DNA of 64,000 nt, taken from assembly GCA_020637805.1 (NCBI GenBank), contig JACKJU010000006.1, positions 62,001-126,000 of the forward strand. The letters run 5' to 3'. Below the pieces are notes generated by a model. It was given only the letters and a program-made list of their open reading frames with translations. It was not told where the DNA came from and searched no databases. A program made the translations under genes and the position numbers. The DNA is from Nitratireductor sp. GTDB taxonomy: Bacteria; Pseudomonadota; Alphaproteobacteria; Rhizobiales; Rhizobiaceae. Shown piece after piece: positions 1 to 8,768 of this stretch (the stretch's first letter is position 1; each line of letters begins with the position of its first letter).

Positions 1-21
1 AAATTCAGTTGTTTGCCGGAA

Positions 22-54
22 CTGATCGTTTCCACCTGAAGGGGAAACGATCAG
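22..54. repeat. 12-bp perfect inverted repeat upstream of the MttB-family gene
   Basis: CTGATCGTTTCC (22-33) and GGAAACGATCAG (43-54) are exact reverse complements around a 9-nt loop. No T-run follows on either strand within a few bases, so a factor-independent terminator is not well supported. It may end an upstream gene outside the window, or be an operator for the gene starting at 226. I cannot tell which. Confidence 0.5.
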
Positions 55-225
55 GAGCCGGCTCTTGGCGCTGTCAAACGAAAGCGTGCTGCAGCCACGT
101 CAATGGCGGCACAGTCTTTCCCGGCAATGGCGTTGGCAAACCATTTTTGCCGCAATTGGTGTCTTTCCTCCGTCCCAAGCGAGGTTCTTAATCTCTGGCG
201 CAACAACCGCCGGGAGGGCGTAGCC

Positions 226-1791
226 ATGGAACAGCAGGAAACCGGCCAGGTCAGACGTGGTAGAAAGACCTCTCGCAGAAGCAGCCGGGGGCCGCGAGAG
301 GCTGATCTTCACCTGAAGGTTCCATACATTGTCCGCGGCATCCCGCCATATGACATCGTTTCCGAGGAAGGGCTGGCCCGGATCGAGGCAACGACAGACC
401 GTATCCTGGCCGAGATCGGCATCGAGTTCTGGGAAGATCCAGAGGCAATCCGGCTGTTCCGCGAGGGGGGTGCACAGGTAACCACGCTTGCGGAAGGCAA
501 GTGGAACCTCCGTTTCGAGCCGGGAATGATGCGCGAACTCGTCAGCACGGCGCCGGCATCCTTCACCCAGCACGCCCGGAATCCGGCGAACAGCGTTGAA
601 ATCGGCGGCGGCAGTGTCGTCTTCGCGCCAGCTTATGGCTCGCCATTCGTCATGGACATGGACCGGGGGCGCCGTTACGGCACGATCGAGGACTTCCGGA
701 ATTTCATCAAGCTTGGCCAGATGAGCCCGTGGCTGCACCATTCCGGTGGCACCATTTGTGAACCAACTGACGTTCCGGTCAACAAGCGTCATCTGGACAT
801 GGTCTATTCCCATATCCGGTACTCTGACCGCGCCTTCCTCGGTTCGATCACCGCACCCGAGCGCGCCGAGGATTCGGTCGAGATGTGCCGCATCCTGTTC
901 GGTTCGCAGTTCGTGGACGAAAACTGCGTGGTGATCGGCAATTTCAACACGACGTCGCCGCTGGTGCTCGATCGAAACACCACCGCCGGCATTCGCGCCT
1001 ATGCGAGCGCCGGACAAGGCTCGATCATCCTGCCGTTCCTGCTCGGGGGCGCGGTTGCTCCGCTTACCATTGCAGGATCGGTAGCCCAGTGCCTGGCGGA
1101 AAGCCTTACGGGCTGCGCGCTTGCGCAGCTGGTGCGACCTGGTGCCCCTGTCGTGCTTGGCAGCTTCATTTCATCGATGGACATGCGCTCGGGTTCGCCC
1201 ACTTTTGGAACACCCGAACCGGCGCTCGGCAGCATTCTCTACGGCCAGATGGCGCGGCGCTACAACCTGCCGCTTCGTTGCGCCGGCAACTTCACGACGT
1301 CGAAACTGCCCGATGCCCAGGCCATGCAGCAATCGATGATGTCAATGATGTCCGCAGTTCACTGCGGCGCCAACTACATTCTCCATTCGGCAGGGTTTCT
1401 CGACGGGTTGCTTTCCATGTCCTACGAGAAATTCGTCATGGACACCGATCTTTGCGGAGCATTGCACACCTATCTTGCAGGGGTGCGCATCGACGAAGAC
1501 GAACTGGCTTTCAATGCACTTGCGGAGAAGGGGCCAGGCGAACACCTGTTTGGCGTCGCACATACCATCGCCCACTATCAGACTGCCTTTTACGACAGCG
1601 ATCTGGACAACAATCAGACCTTCGAAACCTGGTCGGAACAAGGAAGCAGCGACATGGCTACCCGCGCCAACAGGCGCTGGAAGAAACTGCTTGAGGAATA
1701 CCAGCCGCCCGATATCGACGCGGGCAAGGACGGCGAATTGCGTGATTTCATCGAGCGCAAAAAGCGCTCCATGGAAGATGCCTGGTATTGA
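226..1791 (+). CDS. trimethylamine methyltransferase (MttB) family protein, non-pyrrolysine type
   Basis: A 521-residue protein of the MttB family, whose members move a methyl group from a quaternary or tertiary amine to a cognate corrinoid protein. The ATG at 226 is chosen because GGAGGG lies just before it; the open frame reaches upstream to 103 but without a comparable site. The N-terminus is basic (about 25 residues) and the rest is a full-length soluble barrel-type sequence. There is no in-frame TAG, so it belongs to the large group without pyrrolysine, some of which act on glycine betaine or related amines. No corrinoid protein, MtgA-type or reductive-activase partner gene is visible nearby. 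Substrate is unknown. The following operon starts 425 bp downstream and is probably independent. Confidence 0.85.
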   Translation: MEQQETGQVRRGRKTSRRSSRGPREADLHLKVPYIVRGIPPYDIVSEEGLARIEATTDRILAEIGIEFWEDPEAIRLFREGGAQVTTLAEGKWNLRFEPGMMRELVSTAPASFTQHARNPANSVEIGGGSVVFAPAYGSPFVMDMDRGRRYGTIEDFRNFIKLGQMSPWLHHSGGTICEPTDVPVNKRHLDMVYSHIRYSDRAFLGSITAPERAEDSVEMCRILFGSQFVDENCVVIGNFNTTSPLVLDRNTTAGIRAYASAGQGSIILPFLLGGAVAPLTIAGSVAQCLAESLTGCALAQLVRPGAPVVLGSFISSMDMRSGSPTFGTPEPALGSILYGQMARRYNLPLRCAGNFTTSKLPDAQAMQQSMMSMMSAVHCGANYILHSAGFLDGLLSMSYEKFVMDTDLCGALHTYLAGVRIDEDELAFNALAEKGPGEHLFGVAHTIAHYQTAFYDSDLDNNQTFETWSEQGSSDMATRANRRWKKLLEEYQPPDIDAGKDGELRDFIERKKRSMEDAWY

Positions 1792-1930
1792 ACGGCCGGC
1801 GTCCGGTTTCTCTACGGGCCAGTTCCGGAATTCTCCCTTCCAGCATCGAGAATCCGGTATGAGAATCAGGAAATTCCTGCATCGTTCAGGCGTCAGGTAG
1901 ATCACCTGTGCCTTCGGGACGGTGGGCTGG

Positions 1931-1973
1931 AGCAATTTCGATTTTGACGGAATCGGCGGGATCGAAATGCAAT
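1931..1973. repeat. dispersed intergenic palindrome, copy 1
   Basis: The stretch contains ATTTCGAT and ATCGAAAT arms around an 18-nt centre. In plus-strand RNA the stem can extend through three U-G wobbles and one pair. Its reverse complement matches the element at 30817-30856 over nearly the full length, and the right half of the one at 49976-50013. All three lie between genes. Confidence 0.6.
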
Positions 1974-2139
1974 AAGGACATCAGTTTTTGCCGAAACAAG
2001 TGGTTCCATCTGTTGGCTAGACGTTCCTGCGTTCTTTACCGGAACCGCCGGGCAATTCAGGCCATAATCTAAGATATTGATATAATGTTGTAAAATCGCG
2101 CGCCGGGCAGATTTGCTGCGGCGCGTCAACTTTTTCATA

Positions 2140-2168
2140 TTGACACTTCAATCGGTTTAATGAGTAAT
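2140..2168 (+). promoter_or_regulatory. possible sigma-70 type promoter of the polyol operon
   Basis: TTGACA at 2140-2145 matches the -35 consensus exactly. At 17-bp spacing lies AGTAAT (2163-2168), four of six matches to TATAAT. The -35 overlaps a small dyad, ATTGA-CACT-TCAAT (2139-2152), which could bind a regulator. No regulator gene is encoded within the operon. This rests on base matching alone. Confidence 0.35.
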
Positions 2169-2216
2169 TGCTGATGAGCGAGGCTTATGCTCAATTTTTC
2201 TCTGGGAGGATAATCC

Positions 2217-3518
2217 ATGAAACTTAAGAGCCTTCTGATGGGCGCAACCATGCTTGCCTGCATGGGTCCTGCTGCCCTGGCAGAAACAATCACCATCGCC
2301 ACTGTCAACAATGGCGACATGATCCGCATGCAGGGTCTGACCGACGATTTCACGGCCAAAACCGGTATCGACGTGGAATGGGTCACGCTTGAGGAGAACG
2401 TTCTCCGCCAACGTGTGACGACCGACATTTCCACCAAGGGCGGTCAGTTCGACATCATGACCATCGGCATGTACGAGACGCCGATCTGGGCCAAGAACGA
2501 TTGGCTCGTTGCGCTCAACGACCTGCCGGATTCCTATGACGTCAATGATATCCTGCCCGCCATGCGTGGCGGCCTGTCCGTGGATGGCACGCTCTATGCT
2601 GCGCCGTTCTACGGCGAAAGCTCGATGATCATGTACCGCACCGACCTCATGGAAAAGGCCGGTCTGACGATGCCCGATGCCCCAACCTGGGATTTCGTTG
2701 CAGATGCGGCTCGCAAGATGACCGACAAGGGCAACGAGATCTATGGCGTCTGCCTGCGCGGCAAGGCCGGATGGGGTGAGAACATGGCGTTTCTTACCGC
2801 CATGTCCAACTCGTTCGGTGCGCGCTGGTTCGACATGGACTGGAATGCCCAGTTCGACAGCGACGCGTGGAAAAAGACCCTCACATTCTACCTTGACCTG
2901 ATGAACGATGCTGGACCTCCAGGAGCCGCCAACAACGGCTTCAACGAGAACCTCGCGCTCTTCCAGCAGGGCAAATGCGGAATGTGGATCGATGCGACCG
3001 TTGCTGCATCCTTCGTGACCAATCCGAAGGACTCCACGGTTGCAGACAAGGTCGGGTTTGCGCTGGCTCCCGATGCAGGACTCGGCAAGCGCGGCAACTG
3101 GCTCTGGGCCTGGGCACTGGCAATCCCTGCCGGTACCCAGAAGGAGGAATCAGCCAAGAAGTTCATCGAATGGGCTACATCGAAGGACTATCTTGCACTT
3201 GTTGCCTCCAAAGAGGGGTGGGCCAACGTGCCTCCCGGCAGCCGCACCTCTCTCTACGAGAACCCCGAATATCAGAAGGTGCCGTTTGCCAAGATGACGC
3301 TTGAAAGCATCAACTCGGCAGACCCGACCAATCCGACGGTCGACCCGGTTCCGTATATCGGTGTTCAGTTTGTTGCGATCCCGGAATTTGCAGGTATCGC
3401 AACTCAGGTTGGACAGGAATTCTCCGCCGCTCTCGCCGGCCAGCAGACTGCCGAGCAGGCACTGGAGAAAGCCCAGGCGCTGACCAACGAGGAAATGGAA
3501 GCGGCAGGCTACAAGTAA
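2217..3518 (+). CDS. smoE: polyol ABC transporter, periplasmic substrate-binding protein
   Basis: A 433-residue family 1 extracellular solute-binding protein. It captures the sugar alcohol in the periplasm and delivers it to the two permeases encoded next. A cleavable signal peptide is visible: a lysine-containing start, a hydrophobic core and an ALA site at about residue 22. The identity as a sorbitol/mannitol-type (SmoE) protein rests on the neighbours, which are permeases, ATPase, sorbitol dehydrogenase and mannitol dehydrogenase in the order known for alphaproteobacterial polyol operons. The ATG at 2217 follows GGAGGA with good spacing. A strong stem-loop follows the stop codon, as is common after highly expressed binding-protein genes. 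The exact polyol is not readable from sequence. Confidence 0.88.
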   Translation: MKLKSLLMGATMLACMGPAALAETITIATVNNGDMIRMQGLTDDFTAKTGIDVEWVTLEENVLRQRVTTDISTKGGQFDIMTIGMYETPIWAKNDWLVALNDLPDSYDVNDILPAMRGGLSVDGTLYAAPFYGESSMIMYRTDLMEKAGLTMPDAPTWDFVADAARKMTDKGNEIYGVCLRGKAGWGENMAFLTAMSNSFGARWFDMDWNAQFDSDAWKKTLTFYLDLMNDAGPPGAANNGFNENLALFQQGKCGMWIDATVAASFVTNPKDSTVADKVGFALAPDAGLGKRGNWLWAWALAIPAGTQKEESAKKFIEWATSKDYLALVASKEGWANVPPGSRTSLYENPEYQKVPFAKMTLESINSADPTNPTVDPVPYIGVQFVAIPEFAGIATQVGQEFSAALAGQQTAEQALEKAQALTNEEMEAAGYK

Positions 3519-3536
3519 GCCGCATCCGAACACTCT

Positions 3537-3564
3537 GGAGGGCTGGCTGACCAGCCGGCCCTCC
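3537..3564 (+). promoter_or_regulatory. intercistronic stem-loop after the binding-protein gene
   Basis: A 12-bp stem (3537-3548 with 3553-3564, one G-T pair) closes on a GACC tetraloop. No T-run follows, so it is more likely an RNA stabiliser or partial attenuator than a full terminator. Such a structure raises binding protein over permease, as known for malE-malF. The permease gene begins about 130 bp further on. Confidence 0.65.
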
Positions 3565-3692
3565 GCTTCCCTGTCAGCAACTGAGCGCCCGCCTCTTCCA
3601 GCAGAGGGGCCGGTATACGTTTCACCGATGACAGTTTCTGCTTCCAGGCTATTCGTGGCGAGCTCTACCTGAAGCACGCCGAGGAGGATACG

Positions 3693-4559
3693 ATGGCAAC
3701 CCAGCATTCCAGATCCGCAGCCCGTTTCATGATTTCGCCGGCAGTCATTCTGCTGCTTGGCTGGATGCTCGTTCCGCTCATCATGACGCTCTACTTCTCC
3801 TTTCTGGACTACCGTCCGCTGAGAGGGATTTTCGACTGCTGTGTCGGATTGGAGAACTATTCGCGATTCATGGGATCGTCGAGTTTCTGGGACAGTGTTA
3901 CCACTACGCTCTCCATGGTTGGCGGGATACTGGCAATCACGCTGGTTCTGGGTGTCCTGCTTTCCCTGCTTCTCGATCAGCCGATCTGGGGCCAGGGAAT
4001 TGTCCGAATTCTGGTGATCGCCCCCTTCTTCGTGATGCCCACCGTTTCAGCGCTGGTCTGGAAGAACATGTTCATGAACCCGGTCAACGGTTTGCTGGCC
4101 TACTTGTGGAAGTTCATGGGATTGCAGCCGATCGACTGGCTAAGCGAAATGCCGCTTTTCTCGATCATCGTGATCGTCAGTTGGCAATGGCTGCCGTTTG
4201 CCACTCTCATTCTCCTGACCGCAATCCAGTCGCTCGACAGTGAACAGATCGAGGCTGCGGAGATGGATGGAGCAGGTTCGCTCAGCCGGTTTGTCTACAT
4301 CATCATGCCGCATCTGGCCCGTGCGATCACGGTTGTGATCCTGATCCAGACGATCTTCCTGCTTTCGATTTTCGCCGAAATATTCGTGACGACCGGGGGC
4401 GCGTTCGGCACCCGCACGCTCACTTATCTGATCTATCAGCGGATCATCGAGAGCCAGAACATTGGCCTGGGTTCAGCTGGCGGCATATTCGCAGTCATTC
4501 TCGCCAACATACTTGCGATCTTCCTGATGCGGATCGTCGGCAAGAACCTCGACGCCTAG
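3693..4559 (+). CDS. smoF: polyol ABC transporter permease 1
   Basis: A 288-residue MalF-type inner-membrane permease with about six hydrophobic segments. The cytoplasmic EAA loop that docks on the ATPase is seen at residues 187-196 (EAAEMDGAGS). It forms a heterodimer with the next gene product. The start ATG follows GAGGAGG, and the gene ends 14 bp before permease 2. Family and role are clear; substrate preference follows only from the operon. Confidence 0.9.
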   Translation: MATQHSRSAARFMISPAVILLLGWMLVPLIMTLYFSFLDYRPLRGIFDCCVGLENYSRFMGSSSFWDSVTTTLSMVGGILAITLVLGVLLSLLLDQPIWGQGIVRILVIAPFFVMPTVSALVWKNMFMNPVNGLLAYLWKFMGLQPIDWLSEMPLFSIIVIVSWQWLPFATLILLTAIQSLDSEQIEAAEMDGAGSLSRFVYIIMPHLARAITVVILIQTIFLLSIFAEIFVTTGGAFGTRTLTYLIYQRIIESQNIGLGSAGGIFAVILANILAIFLMRIVGKNLDA

Positions 4560-4573
4560 GGGAGGAGAAGACC

Positions 4574-5404
4574 ATGGCTCGCGCAGTTTCCACCCGCAAG
4601 AAGACGTTCTACACGATAGCCGCATGGGCAGTCGGACTCATCATCTTCTTTCCGATCCTGTGGATTTTCCTGACCAGCTTCAAGACCGAGGCAGAGGCGA
4701 TTTCCGACCCGCCGTCCTTCCTGTTCTTCGACTGGACGACCGAGAACTACGGGGTCGTGCAGGAGCGCTCGAACTATGTCCGGTTCCTGTGGAACTCCGT
4801 TATCCTGTCGCTCGGCTCCACTGTCATCGGCCTGATCGTCGCCGTTCCTGCGGCTTGGGCAATGGCCTTTGTGCCCGGCAAGCGGACCAAGGACGTATTG
4901 ATGTGGATGCTCTCCACGAAAATGCTGCCTGCCGTTGGCGTTCTCTATCCGATCGTGCTGATCGCGCGCTATTTCGGCATCTATGACAGCTATCTGCTGC
5001 TGATAACGGTGCTGATGCTGATCAACCTGCCGATCATCGTGTGGATGCTCTACACCTACTTCAAGGAAATCCCGGTCGATATTCTGGAGGCAGCGCGCAT
5101 GGACGGGGCAACGCTGCGCGATGAAATCATCCACGTCCTGACGCCGATGGCGATCCCGGGAATTGCGTCCACGCTGCTGCTGAATGTCATCCTGGCATGG
5201 AACGAAGCGTTCTGGACGCTGAACCTGACGACCGTGAACGCAGCGCCACTTACCGCGTTCATTGCCAGCTATTCGAGCCCGGAGGGTCTCTTCTACGCCA
5301 AGCTCTCGGCTGCATCGACCATGGCAATTGCTCCCATCCTGATACTTGGCTGGTTCAGCCAGAAGCAGCTGGTGCGGGGTCTCACATTCGGTGCGGTCAA
5401 GTAG
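4574..5404 (+). CDS. smoG: polyol ABC transporter permease 2
   Basis: A 276-residue MalG-type permease with six predicted membrane segments. The EAA loop is at residues 172-179 (EAARMDGA). It pairs with the upstream permease to make the transport channel. GGGGAGGAG lies before the ATG at 4574. The gene is followed 70 bp later by the ATPase, consistent with one transcript. Confidence 0.9.
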   Translation: MARAVSTRKKTFYTIAAWAVGLIIFFPILWIFLTSFKTEAEAISDPPSFLFFDWTTENYGVVQERSNYVRFLWNSVILSLGSTVIGLIVAVPAAWAMAFVPGKRTKDVLMWMLSTKMLPAVGVLYPIVLIARYFGIYDSYLLLITVLMLINLPIIVWMLYTYFKEIPVDILEAARMDGATLRDEIIHVLTPMAIPGIASTLLLNVILAWNEAFWTLNLTTVNAAPLTAFIASYSSPEGLFYAKLSAASTMAIAPILILGWFSQKQLVRGLTFGAVK

Positions 5405-5474
5405 AGCCGTACGATCCAAAAGGCAGTCCGGCCACACCGGCCGGATCGCCAGCAATCAACAGGTGGAGGAAAAA

Positions 5475-6482
5475 ATGGGATCCATCACGCTCAGAAAAGT
5501 CAGCAAGAGCTTCGGCGCGACGCAGGTCATTCCGCCGCTCGACCTTGAAATCAATGACGGCGAATTCGTCGTGTTTGTCGGTCCTTCCGGCTGCGGAAAA
5601 TCGACCCTGCTGCGACTGATTGCGGGCCTGGAGGACGTATCGAGCGGCATGATCGAGATCGACGGTGCCGATGCGACACTCACGCCTCCCGCCAAGCGCG
5701 GTCTGGCGATGGTTTTCCAGTCCTATGCGCTCTATCCACACATGAGCGTGCGCAGGAACATAGCGTTTCCTCTCAAGATGGCCGGCGTCGATGCAAAGGT
5801 GGCCGAGGAGAAGGTGACGGCCGCAGCAAGCGTTCTGAACCTCACCGATTACCTGGAGCGCAAACCGGGCCAGCTCTCGGGCGGGCAGCGTCAGCGTGTC
5901 GCCATCGGGCGCGCAATCGTGCGCGAACCCAAGGCCTTCCTTTTTGACGAACCGCTCTCGAACCTGGATGCTGCGCTGCGCGTCAATATGCGGCTGGAGA
6001 TTTCCGAACTTCACCAGGACCTGGCGACTACCATGATCTACGTGACGCACGACCAGGTGGAAGCCATGACCATGGCTGACAAGATCGTGGTCCTGAGAGC
6101 CGGTTACATCGAGCAGGTCGGTTCGCCCCTCGAACTCTACAACAACCCGGCCAACCGGTTTGTCGCGGGTTTTATCGGTTCGCCGAAGATGAACTTCATC
6201 GAGGGGGAGAGCGCAGCAAGGCACAAGGCACATGCAATCGGGATCAGACCGGAGCATTGCGCCCTTTCGGCCGAAAAAGTTGCCGGTGCCTGGGAAGGGA
6301 CCGTCGAGGTAGCAGAACACCTTGGCTCGGATACGTTCTTCCACATCGAGACCGCAGACAAGGGCGTGCTCACGGTGCGTGCTATCGGCGAGTTCGGTTT
6401 GCGGCACGGCGACAAGTGCTGGATTACGCCGGACGAGAGCCGCATTCACCGGTTCGACGAAGACGGCAAGACCATCGGCTGA
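5475..6482 (+). CDS. smoK: polyol ABC transporter ATP-binding protein (UgpC/MalK type)
   Basis: A 335-residue ATPase energising the transporter. Walker A is at residues 36-44 (GPSGCGKST), the Q-loop glutamine at 82, the signature LSGGQ at 134-138, Walker B FLFDEP at 155-160 and the switch histidine at 192. A C-terminal TOBE-type regulatory extension of about 100 residues follows, typical of sugar-import ATPases. The frame is open from 5346, but the ATG at 5475 follows GGTGGAGG and gives the family length. It sits between permease 2 and the dehydrogenase. Confidence 0.92.
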   Translation: MGSITLRKVSKSFGATQVIPPLDLEINDGEFVVFVGPSGCGKSTLLRLIAGLEDVSSGMIEIDGADATLTPPAKRGLAMVFQSYALYPHMSVRRNIAFPLKMAGVDAKVAEEKVTAAASVLNLTDYLERKPGQLSGGQRQRVAIGRAIVREPKAFLFDEPLSNLDAALRVNMRLEISELHQDLATTMIYVTHDQVEAMTMADKIVVLRAGYIEQVGSPLELYNNPANRFVAGFIGSPKMNFIEGESAARHKAHAIGIRPEHCALSAEKVAGAWEGTVEVAEHLGSDTFFHIETADKGVLTVRAIGEFGLRHGDKCWITPDESRIHRFDEDGKTIG

Positions 6483-6500
6483 ACGGAGCAGTTGAACAGA

Positions 6501-7274
6501 ATGCCTAGGCTTGATGGCAAAACTGCTGTGATCACGGGCGCCGCACGCGGTATCGGGCGTGCGTTTGCCGAAGCCTATGTGCGCGAAGGCGCACGCGTGG
6601 CAATCGCCGACGTCGATATCGAGCGTGCCAAAAACAGCGCGCGAGAGATCGGGGATGGTGCAATCGCCGTCAAGATGGACGTTACGCGGCAGGAAAGCAT
6701 CGATGCAGCGGTTGCCGAAACAGTGAGCCGGTTGGGCGGTATCGATATCCTGATCAACAATGCGGCGATCTTCACCGCTGCTCCGATCGTCGAGATAGAG
6801 CGCGCCGACTACGAGCGCGTTTTCTCGATCAACGTGGCGGGTACACTGTTCACCATGCAGGCGGTGGCACGCCACATGATCGAGCGCGGCAAGGGTGGCA
6901 AGATCATCAACATGGCAAGCCAGGCGGGACGCAGGGGCGAACCATTGGTGGCTGTCTACTGTGCCACGAAGGCGGCGGTGATTTCGCTGACCCAGTCGGC
7001 CGGGCTCAACCTGATCCGGCACGGTATCAACGTCAATGCAATTGCGCCCGGTGTCGTCGATGGCGAGCACTGGGAAGGGGTAGATGCATTCTTTGCCAAA
7101 TACGAGAACAAGAAGCCGGGCCAGAAGAAAAGGGAGGTCGGGGAAGCTGTTCCGTTTGGCCGGATGGGGACCGCAGACGATCTCACGGGCATGGCCGTTT
7201 TCCTTGCTTCGCAGGAAGCCGACTACATTGTGGCTCAGACCTACAACGTGGATGGCGGCCAGTGGATGAGTTGA
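6501..7274 (+). CDS. smoS: sorbitol (L-iditol 2-) dehydrogenase-type SDR
   Basis: A 257-residue classical short-chain dehydrogenase. The NAD-binding TGAARGIG is at residues 12-19, NNAA at 86-89, and the catalytic set Asn111, Ser140, Tyr153 and Lys157 is intact. An Asp (D37) after the second beta strand favours NAD over NADP. In polyol operons this enzyme oxidises sorbitol to fructose, and galactitol or iditol analogues. A TTG at 6492 is also in frame, but ATG 6501 has the better spacing from GGAG (6485-6488) and gives the family length. The start lies 18 bp after the ATPase stop. Confidence 0.85.
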   Translation: MPRLDGKTAVITGAARGIGRAFAEAYVREGARVAIADVDIERAKNSAREIGDGAIAVKMDVTRQESIDAAVAETVSRLGGIDILINNAAIFTAAPIVEIERADYERVFSINVAGTLFTMQAVARHMIERGKGGKIINMASQAGRRGEPLVAVYCATKAAVISLTQSAGLNLIRHGINVNAIAPGVVDGEHWEGVDAFFAKYENKKPGQKKREVGEAVPFGRMGTADDLTGMAVFLASQEADYIVAQTYNVDGGQWMS

Positions 7275-7281
7275 GGAGACA

Positions 7282-8757
7282 ATGATGGCTGTTCCGCTAA
7301 GTCTTGCCAATCTGGAGACCATTTCCGCAAGGGCGGGCGTCCCCGGCTATGCGCGATCGGACCTTTCACGCGGCATCCTTCATTTCGGTGTCGGAAATTT
7401 CCATCGCGCGCATCAGGCTGTCTATCTCGACAGGCTGTTTGAAAAGGGCTTGGGGCAGGACTGGGCGCTGGTCGGCGCGGGCGTAATGCAAGGGGACAAG
7501 CGCGCTCGCGACGTACTGGCGGCCCAGGACTGGTTGACGACAGTGGTCGAGCAGGAAGCGGATTACAGCCGCGCTCATGTAACCGGCTCGATGATCGACT
7601 ACATCGAACCGGGAAACGGCGAGGCAATCCTCGAAGCCCTTGCCGACCCTGCGATCCGGATTGTCTCGCTGACCATTACCGAAGGGGGCTATTTCCTGGA
7701 TGCGGACGACAATTTCGATCCGAAACATCCTGCGATGGCTGCTGACGCGGCAAATCCGCAAGATCCCAAAACGGTATTCGGGTTGATCATTGCCGGGCTT
7801 CGCAGGCGCCAGGAAAAGGGCTTGCCACCCTTTACCGTGATGTGCTGCGACAACATTCCCCACAATGGCAAGGTAACCCGCAACACGCTTTGCGGTCTGA
7901 CTGAACTTTCAGATCCCGGCATGGCGCGATGGATTCGTGACAACGTTTCCTTTCCCAATGGCATGGTCGACCGGATCACGCCGGCGACCTCGGATCGCGA
8001 GCGCAAGATCTGTTCGGACGAATACGGAATCGAGGACGGCTGGCCGGTATTCTGCGAAGGCTTCAAGCAATGGGTTCTGGAAGATGATTTCCCGCAAGGG
8101 CGCCCGCCGCTTGAGGAGGTTGGTGTCCAGTTCGTCGATGATGTCACGCCGTTCGAGTTGATGAAGTTGCGCATACTCAATGCCGGGCATGCTGTCATTG
8201 CCTATCCCGCCGGATTGCTCGACGTGCATTTCGTTCACGAAGCAATGGAACATCCCCTGGTCTCGGCGTTTCTGGACAAGATAGAGAAGGATGAAATCGT
8301 ACCTTCCGTTCCTCCGGTTCCCGATACCGACACTGGCGAGTACTACAAGCTGATCGTGCGCCGGTTTTCGAACCCCAAGATTGGCGATACCGTCCGCAGG
8401 CTTTGTCTCGACGGGTCAAACAGGCAGCCGAAGTTCATCATTCCCGTCATTACCGACAATCTTCTTGCAGGAAGGCCGGTAAACGGACTTGCGCTGGAAT
8501 CGGCACTTTGGTGCCGATACTGCTTCGGCGAAACAGACAGCGGCAGGGTGATAGAGCCCAACGACCCCAATTGGGACAGGTTGCAGGAGCGCGCAGTCAG
8601 GGCGAAAACCAATCCGGGGGAATGGCTTGCGATGAGGGAAGTCTATGGAGAATCTGCGTCCAATCCCGAGTTTGCGTCGCGCTTTTCCCACTGGTTGAAC
8701 ATGTTGTGGCGAGATGGCACGCAGTCCACTCTTGAAGCCTATCTCAAGGGCCTATAA
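7282..8757 (+). CDS. mtlK: mannitol 2-dehydrogenase family polyol dehydrogenase
   Basis: A 491-residue long-chain polyol-specific dehydrogenase (M2DH family), which oxidises D-mannitol and similar polyols to the 2-ketose with NAD. The N-terminal dinucleotide-binding signature FGVGNFHRAH is at residues 35-44. The catalytic Lys295, Asn300 and His303 fall at the same numbers as in the characterised Pseudomonas fluorescens enzyme. Tandem ATGs occur at 7282 and 7285; GAGGAG (7273-7278) is better spaced for the second, so the true protein may be one residue shorter. Substrate could also be D-arabinitol or a relative. Confidence 0.9.
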   Translation: MMAVPLSLANLETISARAGVPGYARSDLSRGILHFGVGNFHRAHQAVYLDRLFEKGLGQDWALVGAGVMQGDKRARDVLAAQDWLTTVVEQEADYSRAHVTGSMIDYIEPGNGEAILEALADPAIRIVSLTITEGGYFLDADDNFDPKHPAMAADAANPQDPKTVFGLIIAGLRRRQEKGLPPFTVMCCDNIPHNGKVTRNTLCGLTELSDPGMARWIRDNVSFPNGMVDRITPATSDRERKICSDEYGIEDGWPVFCEGFKQWVLEDDFPQGRPPLEEVGVQFVDDVTPFELMKLRILNAGHAVIAYPAGLLDVHFVHEAMEHPLVSAFLDKIEKDEIVPSVPPVPDTDTGEYYKLIVRRFSNPKIGDTVRRLCLDGSNRQPKFIIPVITDNLLAGRPVNGLALESALWCRYCFGETDSGRVIEPNDPNWDRLQERAVRAKTNPGEWLAMREVYGESASNPEFASRFSHWLNMLWRDGTQSTLEAYLKGL

Positions 8758-8768
8758 CGATTTGCCGG

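Larger units (their letters stand above)
1792..2216. other. 425-bp intergenic region before the polyol operon
   Basis: No convincing gene. It holds an imperfect hairpin just after the MttB-family gene (CCGGAATTCTC near 1825 with GAGAATCCGG ending at 1857), one copy of a dispersed palindrome (1931-1973), AT-rich DNA around 2070-2100 with an isolated TATAAT at 2081, and a possible promoter at 2140-2168. The ribosome binding site GGAGGA precedes the ATG at 2217. Confidence 0.6.

Noticed and set aside
226..1791. Pyrrolysine-containing trimethylamine methyltransferase
   Set aside because: There is no in-frame TAG, and the frame ends at a TGA in the normal place. It is the non-pyrrolysine type.
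5397..7322. A 641-codon open frame on the minus strand across the polyol ATPase and SDR genes
   Set aside because: It is antisense to two genes with complete motifs and operon spacing. The product is rich in His, Arg and Asp as expected for a shadow frame and has no recognisable domain.
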